From Russula earlei (Eukaryota > Basidiomycota > Agaricomycetes > Russulales > Russulaceae): 64,000 nucleotides of DNA. Made by a program: the position numbers and the translations under genes. Below, piece by piece: positions 1 to 10,896 of the stretch (positions are counted from its first letter, which is position 1; every line of letters begins with the position of its first letter). Where the stretch lies: assembly GCA_025769875.1 (NCBI GenBank), contig JAGFNK010000026.1, positions 124,001 to 188,000 of the forward strand. The letters run 5' to 3'. Under the pieces are notes generated by a model. That model worked only from the letters and a program-made list of their open reading frames with translations. It had not been told where the DNA came from and searched no databases.

Positions 1-893
1 CGAGGGAGCGACGCCGACAGCGATGCAGAATATGGCAAAAACGGAGCAAGTACGCATTGTATTCCGAGTTTGGGGTTCGGTAGATTTGAATGCGAGTCGG
101 GGGAAGTTGTTCGGGGTGTGCACGAGACGAGGCGTAGAAGAGGGCGGTAGGAAGAAGAGTATAGGTAACCAGTACCTACTCGTAATAAGGGAATTGGAGA
201 GAGTTACACATCAAGGCATTGGCTATATATGCTCAGCACCCTTTCGCGAGCCCCTCTGTCGGCTCATCATCCCATCCATCGGGAGATGCGTTAAATCACA
301 TCGTCTCGATTTTGTTGATGCACTTTGACGCAGGCTTGCAAGCTTGAAAGCGGCGAGCGTGTGATGACCACTTGAAGACTTCTCACGAAAGTCCAGAAGT
401 TCACGTCGGCGGCGTAAAAAGCAGGAGAATATTCGCCAGAGTCGAAAATGCAAACTACCAGTAGTGTGGCGGGAAATAGCTCCAACGCCTAAATCGCTCC
501 TTATACTCGTATATATCATGTTTATTGATCTTCAACTACCATCCCTGCTGGGGATGATCTGACTCGGTTTCTGCATGGTCCAGCTGATCTGGACATTGAA
601 ATGGTGATCAAGCGCTCTCCTCGTACCCGTGATACCTGTGATTCCGTAGCTAACTGATTGGCTTCCTTACACCGCCTCTGCGTTGTTTTGTGCGATCGGC
701 GCACACGAAGGAGTCACGACCACAACACGATATAGACGTGCGCTGAATGTTATCGTTAAGAGAAAGGGAGACGACAAAACACTGAATTAGGTTAGGTAAA
801 CTCGTTATCTGGCATGCACGTGATTCGTCCGTCTGGACGCAGTCAACGTCATACCGATCAAGGTGTCGATGAATAGCCACATAGCAGAGCTCC
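1..893. other. No recognisable gene
   Basis: Both strands hold only short overlapping open frames without family resemblance, codon regularity or plausible splice structure. The stretch lies downstream of the minus-strand PRA1 gene, so part of it is probably its 3' UTR. Nothing further can be supported. Confidence 0.5.
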
Positions 894-1912
894 TCAGACC
901 TCATCCTGGACGGCTGCGTACTCGCTCTCTACCCCGGGCTCAATCATGCTGGCGTGGGCGAAGATAAGCACGCCCGAGGCGCCAACGAGCCAGAAGAAGG
1001 TGCCAAGTGGCGAGGCCCACCAAAGGAGGGGCAAGCCAATGACAAAAAGACCCGTGTAGAGGGACTTTTGGGTTACGATATGATCGCCCACTTGCATTGG
1101 TTCCGGCGCTATATGACCCAAAGGGTAAAATAAAAGGGATCAGTATGACGTTTTTTAGCGGGGGGGGGGGAGAAGGGAAGGCGCTACGCTGTGTGGCGAA
1201 GCAAGGACAGCAGGGTCGAGAGAGAACTGTTACGTACCCCATTTGTTGATCGCTGAGAACCCACCAATGAGAAGCCGAGGGATAGGAGCAACAGCGGGTT
1301 CGTAATTCTATATGGTGTTGTTGGAGGCGTGCAAACGACGAAAGCCGCGTTTGGAGAAAAACGAGGAAGTAAGCTCGCGGCGACTCGGGAAGGGACTGCC
1401 AAAAAAGCCCAAAAGCTTACAAGGCGTAAACGGCCAACACGGCGATAATGAGCCCATAATTTCCTACGCGCAAACAACAAATCAACTTGGACGTTAACAG
1501 AATGTTGGGGGGGGGGAGAGCAGGCAGGGCGCAGGAGAAATTACGTACCGGAAAAGTACCGAGTGTTGTACGATATGCGCTGTTTCGGTATCAATCGACG
1601 ACAGACGTGGTGAGCTCTTTTGATGAAGAAGGTAATGAAGCTGGAGGGAAAGGGGGACGCACGGACACGGCCTGGTTGAGGTCAGCCGGTCGCGAGACGC
1701 GATTGGGGTCGAAGAATTCGGAAGGGGGACGCAGCGCGCTGAGGCGAGTTTCCTGCCCGTAGAGTTTGTTGTGTGTGTTGGGGTCCACGTCAGTGCCCGG
1801 TATCGAGAAAAGAAAGGGACGGTCAGCTTTGGGCATCCTAACTCTCTTCTTCAAAACGCAGACGCACCCGGAATGACTTGATGGTGTCAATGGCGCGCGC
1901 GGCTGTTTCCAT
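894..1912 (-). CDS. PRA1/Yip3 family prenylated Rab acceptor (frame broken by one base)
   Basis: PRA1 proteins are small ER/Golgi membrane proteins that bind prenylated Rab GTPases in vesicle traffic. Six exons fit: 1868-1912 (ATG at 1912), 1663-1752, 1549-1579, 1421-1463, 1238-1307 and 894-1108. The product would be about 164 residues. It begins METAARAIDTIKSFR, followed by the family signature SEFFDPNRVSRPADLN, then RISYNTRYFSGNY and two hydrophobic hairpins, and ends EPGVESEYAAVQDEV. In the fifth exon the first half (NPLLLLSLGF) and the second half (IGGFSAINKW) lie in different frames. One base is missing near 1265-1270, and no intron can restore the frame. The last exon fits only the second frame. 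Either the assembly has dropped a base or the gene is newly inactivated. It is divergent from the CDC26-like gene, with 231 bp between start codons. Confidence 0.85.
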
Positions 1913-2143
1913 CCTGACGGCGAGTGCGGAATGCTGTCGACGGTGGTGGTAGGGTAGTGGTGGGTGATTTATGACGGGTGTCAATGGTCAGCGTTGTTTG
2001 AGACTTGCGCGGTGTTTTAATCGTATCTGGCTGGGCACGGGCACTGCGGCGCAGCGGTTCTAGTGCTGTACTTGCACGCGACTGAACGGTAGCAGCTCTC
2101 TTCCGATCCGCCCCTGCGCAGAACTTGCCATTCTCACTACAGA

Positions 2144-2374
2144 ATGATTCGTCGAAATCCTACTCTCATCGCCATGAGCGATGCAGACGTCCAAGACGTG
2201 CGCAACATGCTCGCCAAGAAGCTGGCTGAAGGGGTCATGGGCCCTAACCCGAATTCTAACACCAAGGGCAAGCAGGTCCCCCCGCCTCAACCACCAGCTG
2301 CGGCGGTCCATGTCACAGACGAAGCAAAACGGAGACGAGAGGCCCGGGAAGAAAGACTAGGGATCACCCATTGA
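2144..2374 (+). CDS. CDC26: CDC26/Hcn1-like subunit of the anaphase-promoting complex
   Basis: A single-exon protein of 76 residues starting MIRRNPTLIAMSDADVQDVR. Cdc26/Hcn1 proteins are short, begin with a Met-(Leu/Ile)-Arg-Arg-x-Pro-Thr motif, and insert this N-terminus into the TPR groove of APC6/Cut9 to stabilise the complex. That start motif is present here. The middle is Pro- and Asn-rich and the C-terminus is basic and helical (KRRREAREERLG), as expected of a disordered tail. The ATG at 2144 gives the correct N-terminus directly. The gene shares a 231-bp divergent intergenic region with the PRA1 gene and converges on PEX5, 287 bp away. The assignment rests on the N-terminal motif, size and organisation; the rest of the family is poorly conserved. 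Confidence 0.7.
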   Translation: MIRRNPTLIAMSDADVQDVRNMLAKKLAEGVMGPNPNSNTKGKQVPPPQPPAAAVHVTDEAKRRREAREERLGITH

Positions 2375-2661
2375 CATCCTGTGAGCTCACTCGTTCGATT
2401 GACCTTTCATCCAATGACCAACTCGCAAGGGTCAAAGGGGCTGGATCGTGCACGTTATACCCAATTATCATTCATGCTTTTTTCCGGTAAAGGGTGATGG
2501 ATATGTCATGCATTCGGTACTCGGGACGACCATACATGTGGCACGAACGAGTTGGATTTAGATTGGGCTACTTTCCTATCTCCCAGCACCACGCCACCCA
2601 AAAATTTCAAAAAAGCTCGTTCCTTATGTCTGTTATCAGTTAAATGTCAGTTGACTCAGAT

Positions 2662-5289
2662 CTATGAACATTGCGCAAGCGGACCTTGAAGATTCTTTTT
2701 ATCGCACTTCGCCGCAAGATCTAACCGTTGCATGGAGAGGCAACACGTTTTAAGGCTATCCCATAGCGCATTGGAAGTCACGAGGTGATCGTCTTCCGAT
2801 TCTCGGAGGCCATCGCTGTCTTGCAATACAAGGGCGTCGAGTATATGTTGTGCAGCCTCCTCAAACCTCTACGAGTTGATTAAACATATGACTGCGAGGA
2901 TTTACGGCGTCCACCATACTCGCCTTCAAATTGATGCAAGAGATGCCTAGATTGAACCTGGGCAATTCCCGGAAGGGAAGGGTGTTAGCTCCTCGGTTGG
3001 TTCTTGGGGAAGGTACTTCACCTGGCCCTGATGTACGCCGGGTTGATTTCTAACGCCTTATAGTAATAAGAAAGCGCCTCCTCTGCACGGCCGCCGTTAG
3101 CGAGCGTCGCCCCGACCCGATTATACAATAGCCAATCCTAGCAACTGTGAGCATTCGACGATTGGCTCGATGATGTCAAAGAATCGTACGGCAGGCCGAA
3201 CAGACAATGCTGCACGGAAGCAATCTTGAGCTCGACGATAGTCCTAAACAGTTAAATCAGTAACCATGGTCAATGACAGCAGCAAGCTGCGTATCCATTA
3301 CTACCTCATTTGTATTGAGCAAGACAGCGAGAGCGATTTGCACGTCCGCATCAACTTCGACGCTGTCCATACTTGGCTGGGAAACTCCCCTTGCCATAGC
3401 GATGAGACAACCAATCAACTTCTGGAATCCATCGGTGTCATCGGACTCCCCGCCATTCATGGTTTCATATGCGACAACAATATCCCGATATGCCTCATTG
3501 TTTCTGACCCAATTCTGGATGGCTTCATACGTTCCGTGACGGTCGCCCTCGTTGGTGTATGAGATAGCAAGGGCGAGCCAAGAAGGTAGATGCGTAGGGT
3601 CAAGTTGGAGTGCACGTCGCAACGCCCTGATAGCCTGTTGTTCGCGCTCGTTCTCTTGCTGCTTGACACCAAGTTCATACCAAGCTCGAGCATCGGTCGG
3701 GTCTCGTTGTACAGCTGCCTCGATTCCTAAGATGCTCTATAGAACATTTCAAGTCGGAAACCATCACCGAGTACGACAATATTCCCACACCTCTGAGAAT
3801 GAATCGCCTTGGCGTGACCCTCCATGCATAGCGTGGTTGTGAGATCGCTCCCCAACTAGGTATGGGTTTCCAAACTGGAACTGATATTCGGAGAGCGGCC
3901 ATACACCAATAGTGGTCGCTTCAAACCTATCCCAATCACGCTGCAGCTGTTGCCACTCCTGAGTTAGGCTAGCAAGTGGTGGGACGGGTGCGTGATGAGC
4001 ATTCCAATAATTGGCATAGTCCTCGTTGTCTTGGCGGAAGTATGCCTCGTTCGCGAACGCATCTTCTTCAGAGTCGGTACGTACAGCCTGCTCGATTGGG
4101 CGAAGGGTTGACAAGGGGTCCTGTAATTGTGAGGCTCTCGTCTCCTGGATGGCAAAAGAGGGAACAGCCTTCCCTTTGCCTTTAGAATCAGTGGAGACCG
4201 TATGTGTCTGCTCCATCTGCGAGTGCGGCGGGGCAGCAACGATATCATTCCCTTCGACGATAGCTTTGCGATCCCGAAGCTGTCTCATAAGTCCAAGGAA
4301 TTGGCTGTTCGCAAACTTGGGATTCTTTTCGTGATCAACAGACTGAACCAACAATCCAGCTGTCCGGGCCAACAAATCGGCTTCAGGAGATTGCGATGTC
4401 GGCTCAGCCTGAGACTCAAGTTCCAGAGTCGGTTCCACAGAGGTCTGCCCCTGTTCGAGATATTGAAACGCGTTTTGCAATTGTTTATCTACAGAAAAAT
4501 CAAAATGGGATGGAGGCCGGGGTGAATCTGTAGCTCACTGTCCATTTGAGATCTCGCACTAGGGGTTTGGGGCTGGGGGAAGTGTGCAAAACTGGATATC
4601 CGCGACATTGCGCCGATAGGTAACTGGGGCTGGGGAGCTGGGCGATGGAGATTTCACAAGGCGATCACAGCAACAGCAGGGTGTGACGCACCATGAGAGA
4701 ACGAAGGGTGATACATCCGCTCCAGGTTTGGATATCCTTGGTGTTGCTGAGGCGTGGCTGGCTGAAGCGACGTGGCCACAGAAGGCTTAGAGCTCTGCGT
4801 GAGGAAGTCTGTGGCCCACGAAGAAGTCGACGCATGGTTGGCCAAGGAAGGGGAAGGCGAGAATGCCGCGGGGTGACTGAATGACGGCTTAGGAAGAGAC
4901 GAGCGGAGTGCGGCCAGGTCAAATGATGGCTGTAGCACAGGAGGCGCAGGAGACGAGCTTTGATTTACTGAGAAGAAACGCGCGGCATCCTGTCTGAACG
5001 CTGGAGATACTGACTGCGCCGTGCGGAACGACTGTCGCGGGCCGTGTTATACGAGGGGTCAGCGAGAATAAGGAGATGCGCAAGTGGAAGCGTACGCTTT
5101 GCGGTGAGCCCGACCCGTTAGCTCCAAAGTGGTCCTGTGAAGGTGCTGGATCAACATTCGTGGCAATAGAATCGTGTCGTGTGCGCGTACCTGCAGGACT
5201 CCGCGATCGCTGTCCAAAACCTTGGTGAGACCCTGGAGAGGATTTACCGGACCGCAGTCTACCCCATTCATAAGAGTTGCCAGGGACAT
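2662..5289 (-). CDS. PEX5: PEX5, peroxisomal targeting signal 1 receptor
   Basis: PEX5 is the cycling cytosolic receptor that binds C-terminal SKL-type signals through its TPR domain and docks at the peroxisome membrane. Ten exons keep frame: 5191-5289, 5096-5134, 4692-5031, 4539-4637, 3791-4488, 3305-3736, 3190-3243, 3022-3137, 2924-2957 and 2662-2868. The N-terminus MSLATLMNGVDCGPVNPLQG contains the conserved cysteine used for ubiquitin-dependent recycling. A WATDF pentapeptide matches the WxxxF/Y docking motif, and NPKFANSQFLGLMRQLRD is a family hallmark before the TPR region. The TPR part includes ELGVKQQENEREQQAIRALR, DVQIALAVLLNTNE and DWLLYNRVGATLANGGRAEE. The exon at 5096-5134 is only 39 nt. 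The intron 2869-2923 begins with GC rather than GT (AAG|GCGAGT), a recognised minor splice class. The gene appears intact. Confidence 0.95.
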
Positions 5290-6164
5290 TGTGAGGTTGG
5301 TGTGCGTTGGTAGAGCAATGGTTGCCTCACTCCACTCCAGCGTCCAGGCGAAAGCAAAGCACGAGCACGGGATCATCGGTGCCCGGAAGCGGGCCGTACA
5401 TGTGATAACTGGCCACGTGCATACATACACCGTATTTACACTTCCACCTACCTACAGCCCGAATTGGTCCATACGCACGCGATGTCGTGTCCGGCGCGTC
5501 CAGAAATGTCAAACTCTAGTTTACAGTACTGTAACAGCACTGACGAGATACCCCTTCCATGACACGTCATTCGTCCTGTACTTTGTCGTTGTCTCGTGGG
5601 TGGCCGGTCGATTGCGCGCATCAGGCACGGCACAGGCTTGGTGAGCTAGATCCAGCGTCACTCGGACGATCGAGCGCTACTCTCGAATTCTCGCGCGGGA
5701 CCGAGGATCTTGGTGCTCCACATCATCACCGAGGGAGGACAAAAAGGGTTCAATGACGAGCGAGTCATTCTTAAAGAAGAGTTCGGCGGCGGTCCCCCAA
5801 GCGAACGACCCATAGCTTTGCCGCGGGGTTTCTCATCAGCGCACATCCAAGGCAGGAGAAGCGCATCCGGGACCCAGGAGTTGCCCTTAACCGTGAAGAA
5901 CGACGTCATTCCCTTCCGTTCCTCGGAGTGCACCCACACGGATCTCTCATTTCGTCGCTTCCTCTGGCTTCTAGACTGGATCCCTGGTGTTTGTCCGGAC
6001 CAATGACCGCCTTTGTGTTGTACGGTACACGACGTTTTGATCCGTGAATCACACGCCCTAGGGTCCGTCTAGGATCGATCGGTGCCGTCGCCACAGCGCC
6101 GAATGTAACATCCCCGATTCCCTTCGCCCCGAAGAGCAAAAAAAGAATCGACCTCTCACAATGC
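5290..6164. other. Intergenic, no supported gene
   Basis: This stretch holds the 5' flank of the minus-strand PEX5 gene. Open frames on both strands are overlapping shadows without family resemblance. Parts beyond about 5.7 kb may belong to the same decayed Copia copy as the integrase relic that follows, but no domain can be read. Confidence 0.4.
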
Positions 6165-6480
6165 CCCTGCGCTTCGAACGTGGAGGCGAGTACCATCAGC
6201 GTGGCCTTCGACGAGCACCTTGCGGCCGCTGGCACCGCCCGTCACCTCACAACACACGACACCTCAGCACAACGGGATTGCCGAGCGGCTCAACCGCACC
6301 CTCCTCGAGCGCATCCGCGCCCTCACCCACAAGAGAGGACTTCACAAGTCGCTTTGGGGAGAGGCGCTGCGGCATGCCCGCAGTTCTTCGACACAATTCC
6401 CTCGCAAACGAGTTATTGTTCAAAAAGAGCCGGAGCGCATTACTTGGACGCCTTTTCCGGGTTCGCGAATGGCCCTATGA
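6165..6480 (+). pseudogene. Ty1/Copia integrase fragment, frameshifted
   Basis: Three reading frames together give the C-terminal half of a Copia integrase core. One frame has FERGGEY, the next AFDEHLAAAGTARHLTT, the third PQHNGIAERLNRTLLERIRA followed by GLHKSLWGEALRHA. The order matches the family (GGEY, HTPQQNGxAERxNRTLLE, LWGEA), but the frame changes at least twice in about 300 bp, so the fragment is dead. No LTR, gag or reverse transcriptase can be attached to it. Unlike the Copia copy at 8-11 kb, this piece keeps many CpG dinucleotides, so it has a different mutational history. Confidence 0.8.
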
Positions 6481-7008
6481 TGTAAAGTACAATGTCTTGA
6501 ACGTTTCGATTCTCGAGCGCAGGCCAACCAGGAGCCGAGGTCCCCAATGCTATGTCATCACCTTGTGTGAACAGGTGTGCAGTGTCGGAGACGACAAAAA
6601 CGAACCCATCTAGCAAGGCGTGGAATGAGCCGTAACCTGCGTGCATAAGCGAATCTCCGCCCGCGGTAGCTTTCTCGATAGAGCCCGTCAAGCCGTTGTT
6701 TCGCAAGATGAGCGCATGCAACAGTGGGACGTCAATCTTCGCTCGGAATCATTAGTTGCCGAGCCAGTGGGCCCCTCGGCGTCCAAATGCTTGTCGGGAA
6801 GGGACCCTGCTTATGAACTGAATCGACAGCATTCATTTGGTGTCATTTGTCTCTATCTCTCTTTCCACGCGACGTTATATCAAGGCGGGACTGAGGAAAA
6901 ATTGTCTTGAGCGACTAGCACCTACTAACTAACTGACATACATCAGGAAAAAACATTCGTGCTACGCAGTGCTACATTGGGCCGGGCCTTCAAACCAGTA
7001 AAGGGCAA
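6481..7008. other. No recognisable gene
   Basis: Flank between the Copia integrase relic and the 5S rRNA gene. An 89-codon plus-strand frame and a 93-codon minus-strand frame are open but resemble nothing known. Confidence 0.4.
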
Positions 7009-7178
7009 AAACCACGGCACCCAGGATTCCCGCGTGGTCCCCCACCGTGGTACTAATTGGGCGGCACTCTGGTTAACTGCGCAGATCAAACGGGATGCGG
7101 TGCTTTCAGAGTCCTATGGCCGTGGATAGTATAGGTGGTCGAGAAAGGGCTTATATGCCATTGGCCTCAAACCAGTAA
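6985..7178. repeat. Direct repeats flanking the 5S gene
   Basis: TCAAACCAGTAA occurs at 6990-7001 and again at 7167-7178, each preceded by GGCC(T). The repeats bracket the 5S gene about 10 bp from its 3' end and about 40 bp from its 5' end. They look like a target duplication or the ends of a repeat unit carrying the 5S gene. Confidence 0.6.
7009..7127 (-). rRNA. 5S ribosomal RNA gene
   Basis: Read on the minus strand, the sequence begins ATCCACGGCCATAGGACTCT at 7127 and contains GAAAGCACCGCATCCCGT, GATCTGCGCAGTTAACCAG, GTACCACGGTGGGGGACCAC and GCGGGAATCCTGGGTG. It ends in GTGGTTTTT, a short T run suited to RNA polymerase III termination. This is the full length (about 118-119 nt) and domain order of basidiomycete 5S rRNA. 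The internal control region is present. It differs from the sequence I remember as typical at only a few positions, so it could be functional. Only one copy lies in the window and no 18S/28S genes are near it, so it is a dispersed copy at the edge of a transposon island. Short direct repeats flank it (see findings). Confidence 0.93.
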
Positions 7179-7499
7179 GCAGTTCTACTACTCATCTCCA
7201 CCGACTGTGGCGACGATTGCCAGCTCAGAGGAGATATGGAAGATTCTCGTGAGCACGTCACTAAGGCCGTGCTCGTGGGTGACTAAGATGCCATGCCACT
7301 AAAAGTGCATATAAATGGCCTTAGAGATAGGATTGACGGGTTGAAGGGACGACGGTCAGAGGAGCAAATCGTGAGTTGGATAATGGTTCCAGGAAACGAG
7401 GATCGGGTCAAAGTCACGCGCACGTCACAGATTTACGAAACAATGTTGGAGTGCAGCCTCAGCGTCACGGTTTGGTCAGTCATACACTCATGTGGCGCG

Positions 7500-7730
7500 T
7501 GATGAATGCACGGACATGTATATAGTTCGTTTTTCATTTATTTCCCGTCCCTCAGTCTTCTACATTAAGACTGAGGTTAGTCACACTCTTGTTACCTACA
7601 TACACAACTAATTACACTTTTTGTAGCACTCATTATAGGTCAGGATACCCACTTAGTGCAGTCTTCTACAATAAGACTGAGCACTCGTTATAGATACCTC
7701 CCTATAAACAATGTGGGTTTCCTTGCTACT
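7500..7730 (+). repeat. LTR-like remnant with two hairpins
   Basis: A perfect 10-bp inverted repeat with a 7-nt loop lies at 7550-7576 (CCTCAGTCTT / AAGACTGAGG). A second, 7-bp version follows at 7659-7679. Between and after them are blocks that recur, diverged, in the Copia LTR at 7964-8238: an ATAGGT-type block and a CCCTATA-type block after the second hairpin. The arrangement is that of the R-U5 part of an LTR, so this is probably a second, partial copy of the same LTR family just upstream. Confidence 0.5.
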
Positions 7731-7963
7731 ATCTCAAGTGCCATCGTAGCATGTCTGGGGATGCGCAGGAAAGTTTGAAAGGCTGGCAGGACCCGGGAAG
7801 GAGAAGAGGAACAAGCAAGAGAAATGCAATGGATGACGAGACTTCACCCATGGATCGTTGCATGCCTGCTGCATGGATGTATGAGGTGTGGGCCATGAAA
7901 GATCTAAACCTTTTATTCAGAGGTCTGTCATAGACCAAGGCATAATTGGTGGTTCCCAAGAGG

Positions 7964-8238
7964 TGTTGGCAAATATATAATGCAGGAATTAAATGTTGGA
8001 CATGCAGCCACTAAGTGCCATGCAAACGGACAATCTGGACTGTACATGTAAATAATTAGGATAGTTTAGTTATCGCATTTGTTTCCTCAGTCCTTTACAC
8101 ACAAGACTGAGGTCAGTACTACACAATCCTTTACACTCCTTTAAAGCTAATACTGTCCATAGCTATCATCCCTATAGGTTAGATAACCAATACAGCTTTT
8201 ACACACAAGAATGAGCTATCATCCCTATAGCTCCAACA
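7964..8238 (+). mobile_element. Copia 5' LTR
   Basis: The block begins TGTTGG and ends CCAACA, the inverted TG...CA termini expected of an LTR. It contains a TATA-like ATATATAAT near its start and a hairpin (CCTCAGTC...GACTGAGG, 8085-8112). Directly after it comes GATTATGAGACC, in primer-binding-site position, and then Copia gag coding sequence. The matching 3' LTR with TGTTGG ends is not visible, so the pair is not confirmed. Confidence 0.6.
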
Positions 8239-8239
8239 G

Positions 8240-10796
8240 ATTATGAGACCTGGTCATCCCTGACATCATGAACTCCCACCAGCTTCCAAATTGTGTAACA
8301 GAACACCATGAGTGCCCCAATGGTAACTGCAAACATCATGCCCTCAAGAGGCAGTGATGCTCCCACCATAGGAGCTGCCAGAAAAAATTACATGGGCAGC
8401 CAATGTTGTTACAATGGACCACTCTTCAAAGGTGGTGCAGTCAAGTACATGCAAGTGGAAAGCTAGGATAGAGATAGTACTCAAACTAAATGGCATAATG
8501 GAAATCTTAAAACAGACATACTCAAAACTGGACCTCAGCAATGACCTGAGTGGCTTTGCCAACTGGGAGCAGAAAGATTGTGAAGCGCACACCCACATTT
8601 TACTCATGTTAAAAGGGCACACTCTTGACACTGCCCTAGGCATTGCTGGAGCCAAAAACACTTGGGATGAGCTTGCAAAACATTTTGCAGGGAAGGGCGA
8701 GCAGTGTGTCGCACATTTATTGATGGACCTATACTGGGTCAGTTTCTCCAAAAGTGAACCCATGGCTCCTCAAATCATTCAACTGCTGCATGCCACCTGA
8801 ACCCTTGAGAGACTTTGTTACCCAATTGACAAGAAAGTACTTATATGGATGCTCATTCTTGTGCTACTGGAAAAGATGGCCAAACTCAAGGCCGCTCTCC
8901 ACTTGATGCTGCCCAGCCTGCTAACAGCCAAGCACATCTTGGACTGCATCCTCCATGAGGAGTGTCAGATCTGATCAACCAGTGACATGGCCAAAAACTA
9001 CTTTGCAAAGGTGTCCCCAAAGGGAAAGGACCAGGAGGTGCAGAACAAGAAAGGCACAACAAATAAGTGCACTCACTGCAAACGCAGGAGGCACAAGAAA
9101 TCAGAATGCTGGAACCTCCATGGGAACCCACAGCAGAAGGCAGCAGAAGCTGCAACTGGCATGAGCATGCACAACACAGTGATGCCCATGCCCTCTATGA
9201 CTGGCATGAGTGCGCACTATGCAGCAATGCCCACACCTGCTAGGACTGGCACAAGCACGCCCAACCAGTGATGCATGCAGACCAGCCACCAGCCAGCGCT
9301 GCCATCACATATGTCCCAACTCCACATGACAGCACCTTATTACATCAGGCAGTCATAGATGAGCTGATCTGTGTGGCCATGACTCAGGAGCAGCTCCGAG
9401 CCACCAATCTCAGAGACAGCTGGCTCCTTGACTCTAGAACCTTGCGCATCATGACATCCCATTGTGATTGGTTCATACACCTCACCCCACTTGCATCACC
9501 CATTCTAGTTGCCTTAGGCAACAATAGTGCCATAACTGCCACTAGAACCAGGCAAATATGAGTCCGGATGCATGCAAACAGTGCATGGAGTATTGCATTA
9601 CTCCACGAACCTCAAAGGGAACCTCTTATTGGTCTCCCATTTTGTCCAACATGAGGTAGCAGTGCATTTCCAGGGAGAAACATGTGGAGTATACAACAAG
9701 AACCAATTGATTTGTGAGGGAACATTACATGACAACTTATACATTATGGCCATCCAAATGGCCAAACCTGAGTTGGCATGCACAGCAATGCCAAACCAAT
9801 TTCTTGCAGAACATGGCCACAAAATTGAGGCTGTTGAGATTATCATTGATTTGGGTGATTTGTTACCACTACCCTGGGATGTTGTGATGTAATCACATCT
9901 ACAGCACCTTAGCCGATCTGCTGCACGCAAGATCAATTCAAGGTGCTAGCTATTGAGGCAACACGTGCTCACATACTTATCAGTTCATGGAGGGATCAAA
10001 CATAGATTAACAATGCTAGATTCACCACAGGAGAATGGAGTGCTGGATAGATGGAATTGGACCCTTGAAGACAGAATGTGCTCAAAGTTGCATGGTGCTG
10101 GTCTCACTCTCAGGTTCTGGAGCTTAGTACTAATGCTGCTGTCCATACTAATGATTGGACTCCATCATGCATTCTCTGTGCACACACACTTCATACACTG
10201 TGAATGGATGGACTGACTCCGGTCATCTCACAATTCCGCCTTCTTTAGATGTAGGGCATATGTCTACATGCCTGACCATCATAATCTTATCGTGCAACAA
10301 GCGCATACTGCATAGCCAGGGGACATGTTACGGACACTGCTCCACCTGCACAACTCTTGGTCCCTACAGGACCAGTGACATTCTCTGCCTTACTTTCACA
10401 TAAACCAGATTGTCAGCACTTTGTTCTGTGCCTCCAGAAACCCCATTAGATTCCCTCACACCACACTCACTTGACCTTACCCCACCTATACAGCCAGTTC
10501 CACACACTCCACCACACCATTTATGCCATCACCACTTAGCATTGTCAGGACAATACATTGGTCTGCTGTGTCCACTCTCAACTTGGTCTTATTCGCGTCC
10601 GAATTCCAAATGTCTCAGAGGGACTGCACACACAGATCCAAGAGAGTGCTTATCACATACAGCTCAGCTATGCAGAAGCACTCACTAGGCTACATATCGG
10701 GAAGGCACTTTATCGGATTCTGCCGATGAGTGGCAAGTCACATGTCAAATATGTGATCAGCACGCTTGCAAAAATTGGTATCTGGTGTTAAGGCTC
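8240..10796 (+). pseudogene. Copia gag-pol remnant (gag, zinc knuckle, protease, integrase)
   Basis: Gag (UBN2-type) is readable at 8414-8800, including STCKWKARIEIVLKLNGIME and NTWDELAKHFAGKGEQCVAH. A CCHC zinc knuckle, CTHCKRRRHKKSEC, follows at about 9070-9112. The protease region (SWLLDSR...TSHCDWFIHLTPL) lies at 9268-9561, but the catalytic Asp-Ser-Gly has become Asp-Ser-Arg. The pre-integrase domain is at 9572-9892 (HYSTNLKGNLLLVSHFVQHE). An integrase piece is at 9953-10216 (GIKHRLTMLDSPQENGV, then LRFWSL). Stops and frame changes separate the blocks. After a short stretch resembling the region before the reverse transcriptase (SYAEAL, about 10.67 kb) the element ends, so RT and RNase H are deleted. 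CpG is nearly absent. Confidence 0.88.
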
Positions 10797-10896
10797 CAAA
10801 GTGCCTTAAATAAGATCAATGGTTGCATCTATGAACACGTCCTACCAATGTAGATATGCTTGAGTCAAGCAAGCAATACTTGTGGAGGGGAAGGAG

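Noticed and set aside
5174..5644. 156-codon plus-strand frame
   Set aside because: It is antisense to the first PEX5 exons and has no family resemblance.
6440..6721. 93-codon minus-strand frame with a GFVFVVSDTAHLF stretch, considered as Copia RNase H
   Set aside because: The resemblance is weak, the key acidic residues are not in place, and it lies antisense to the integrase relic.
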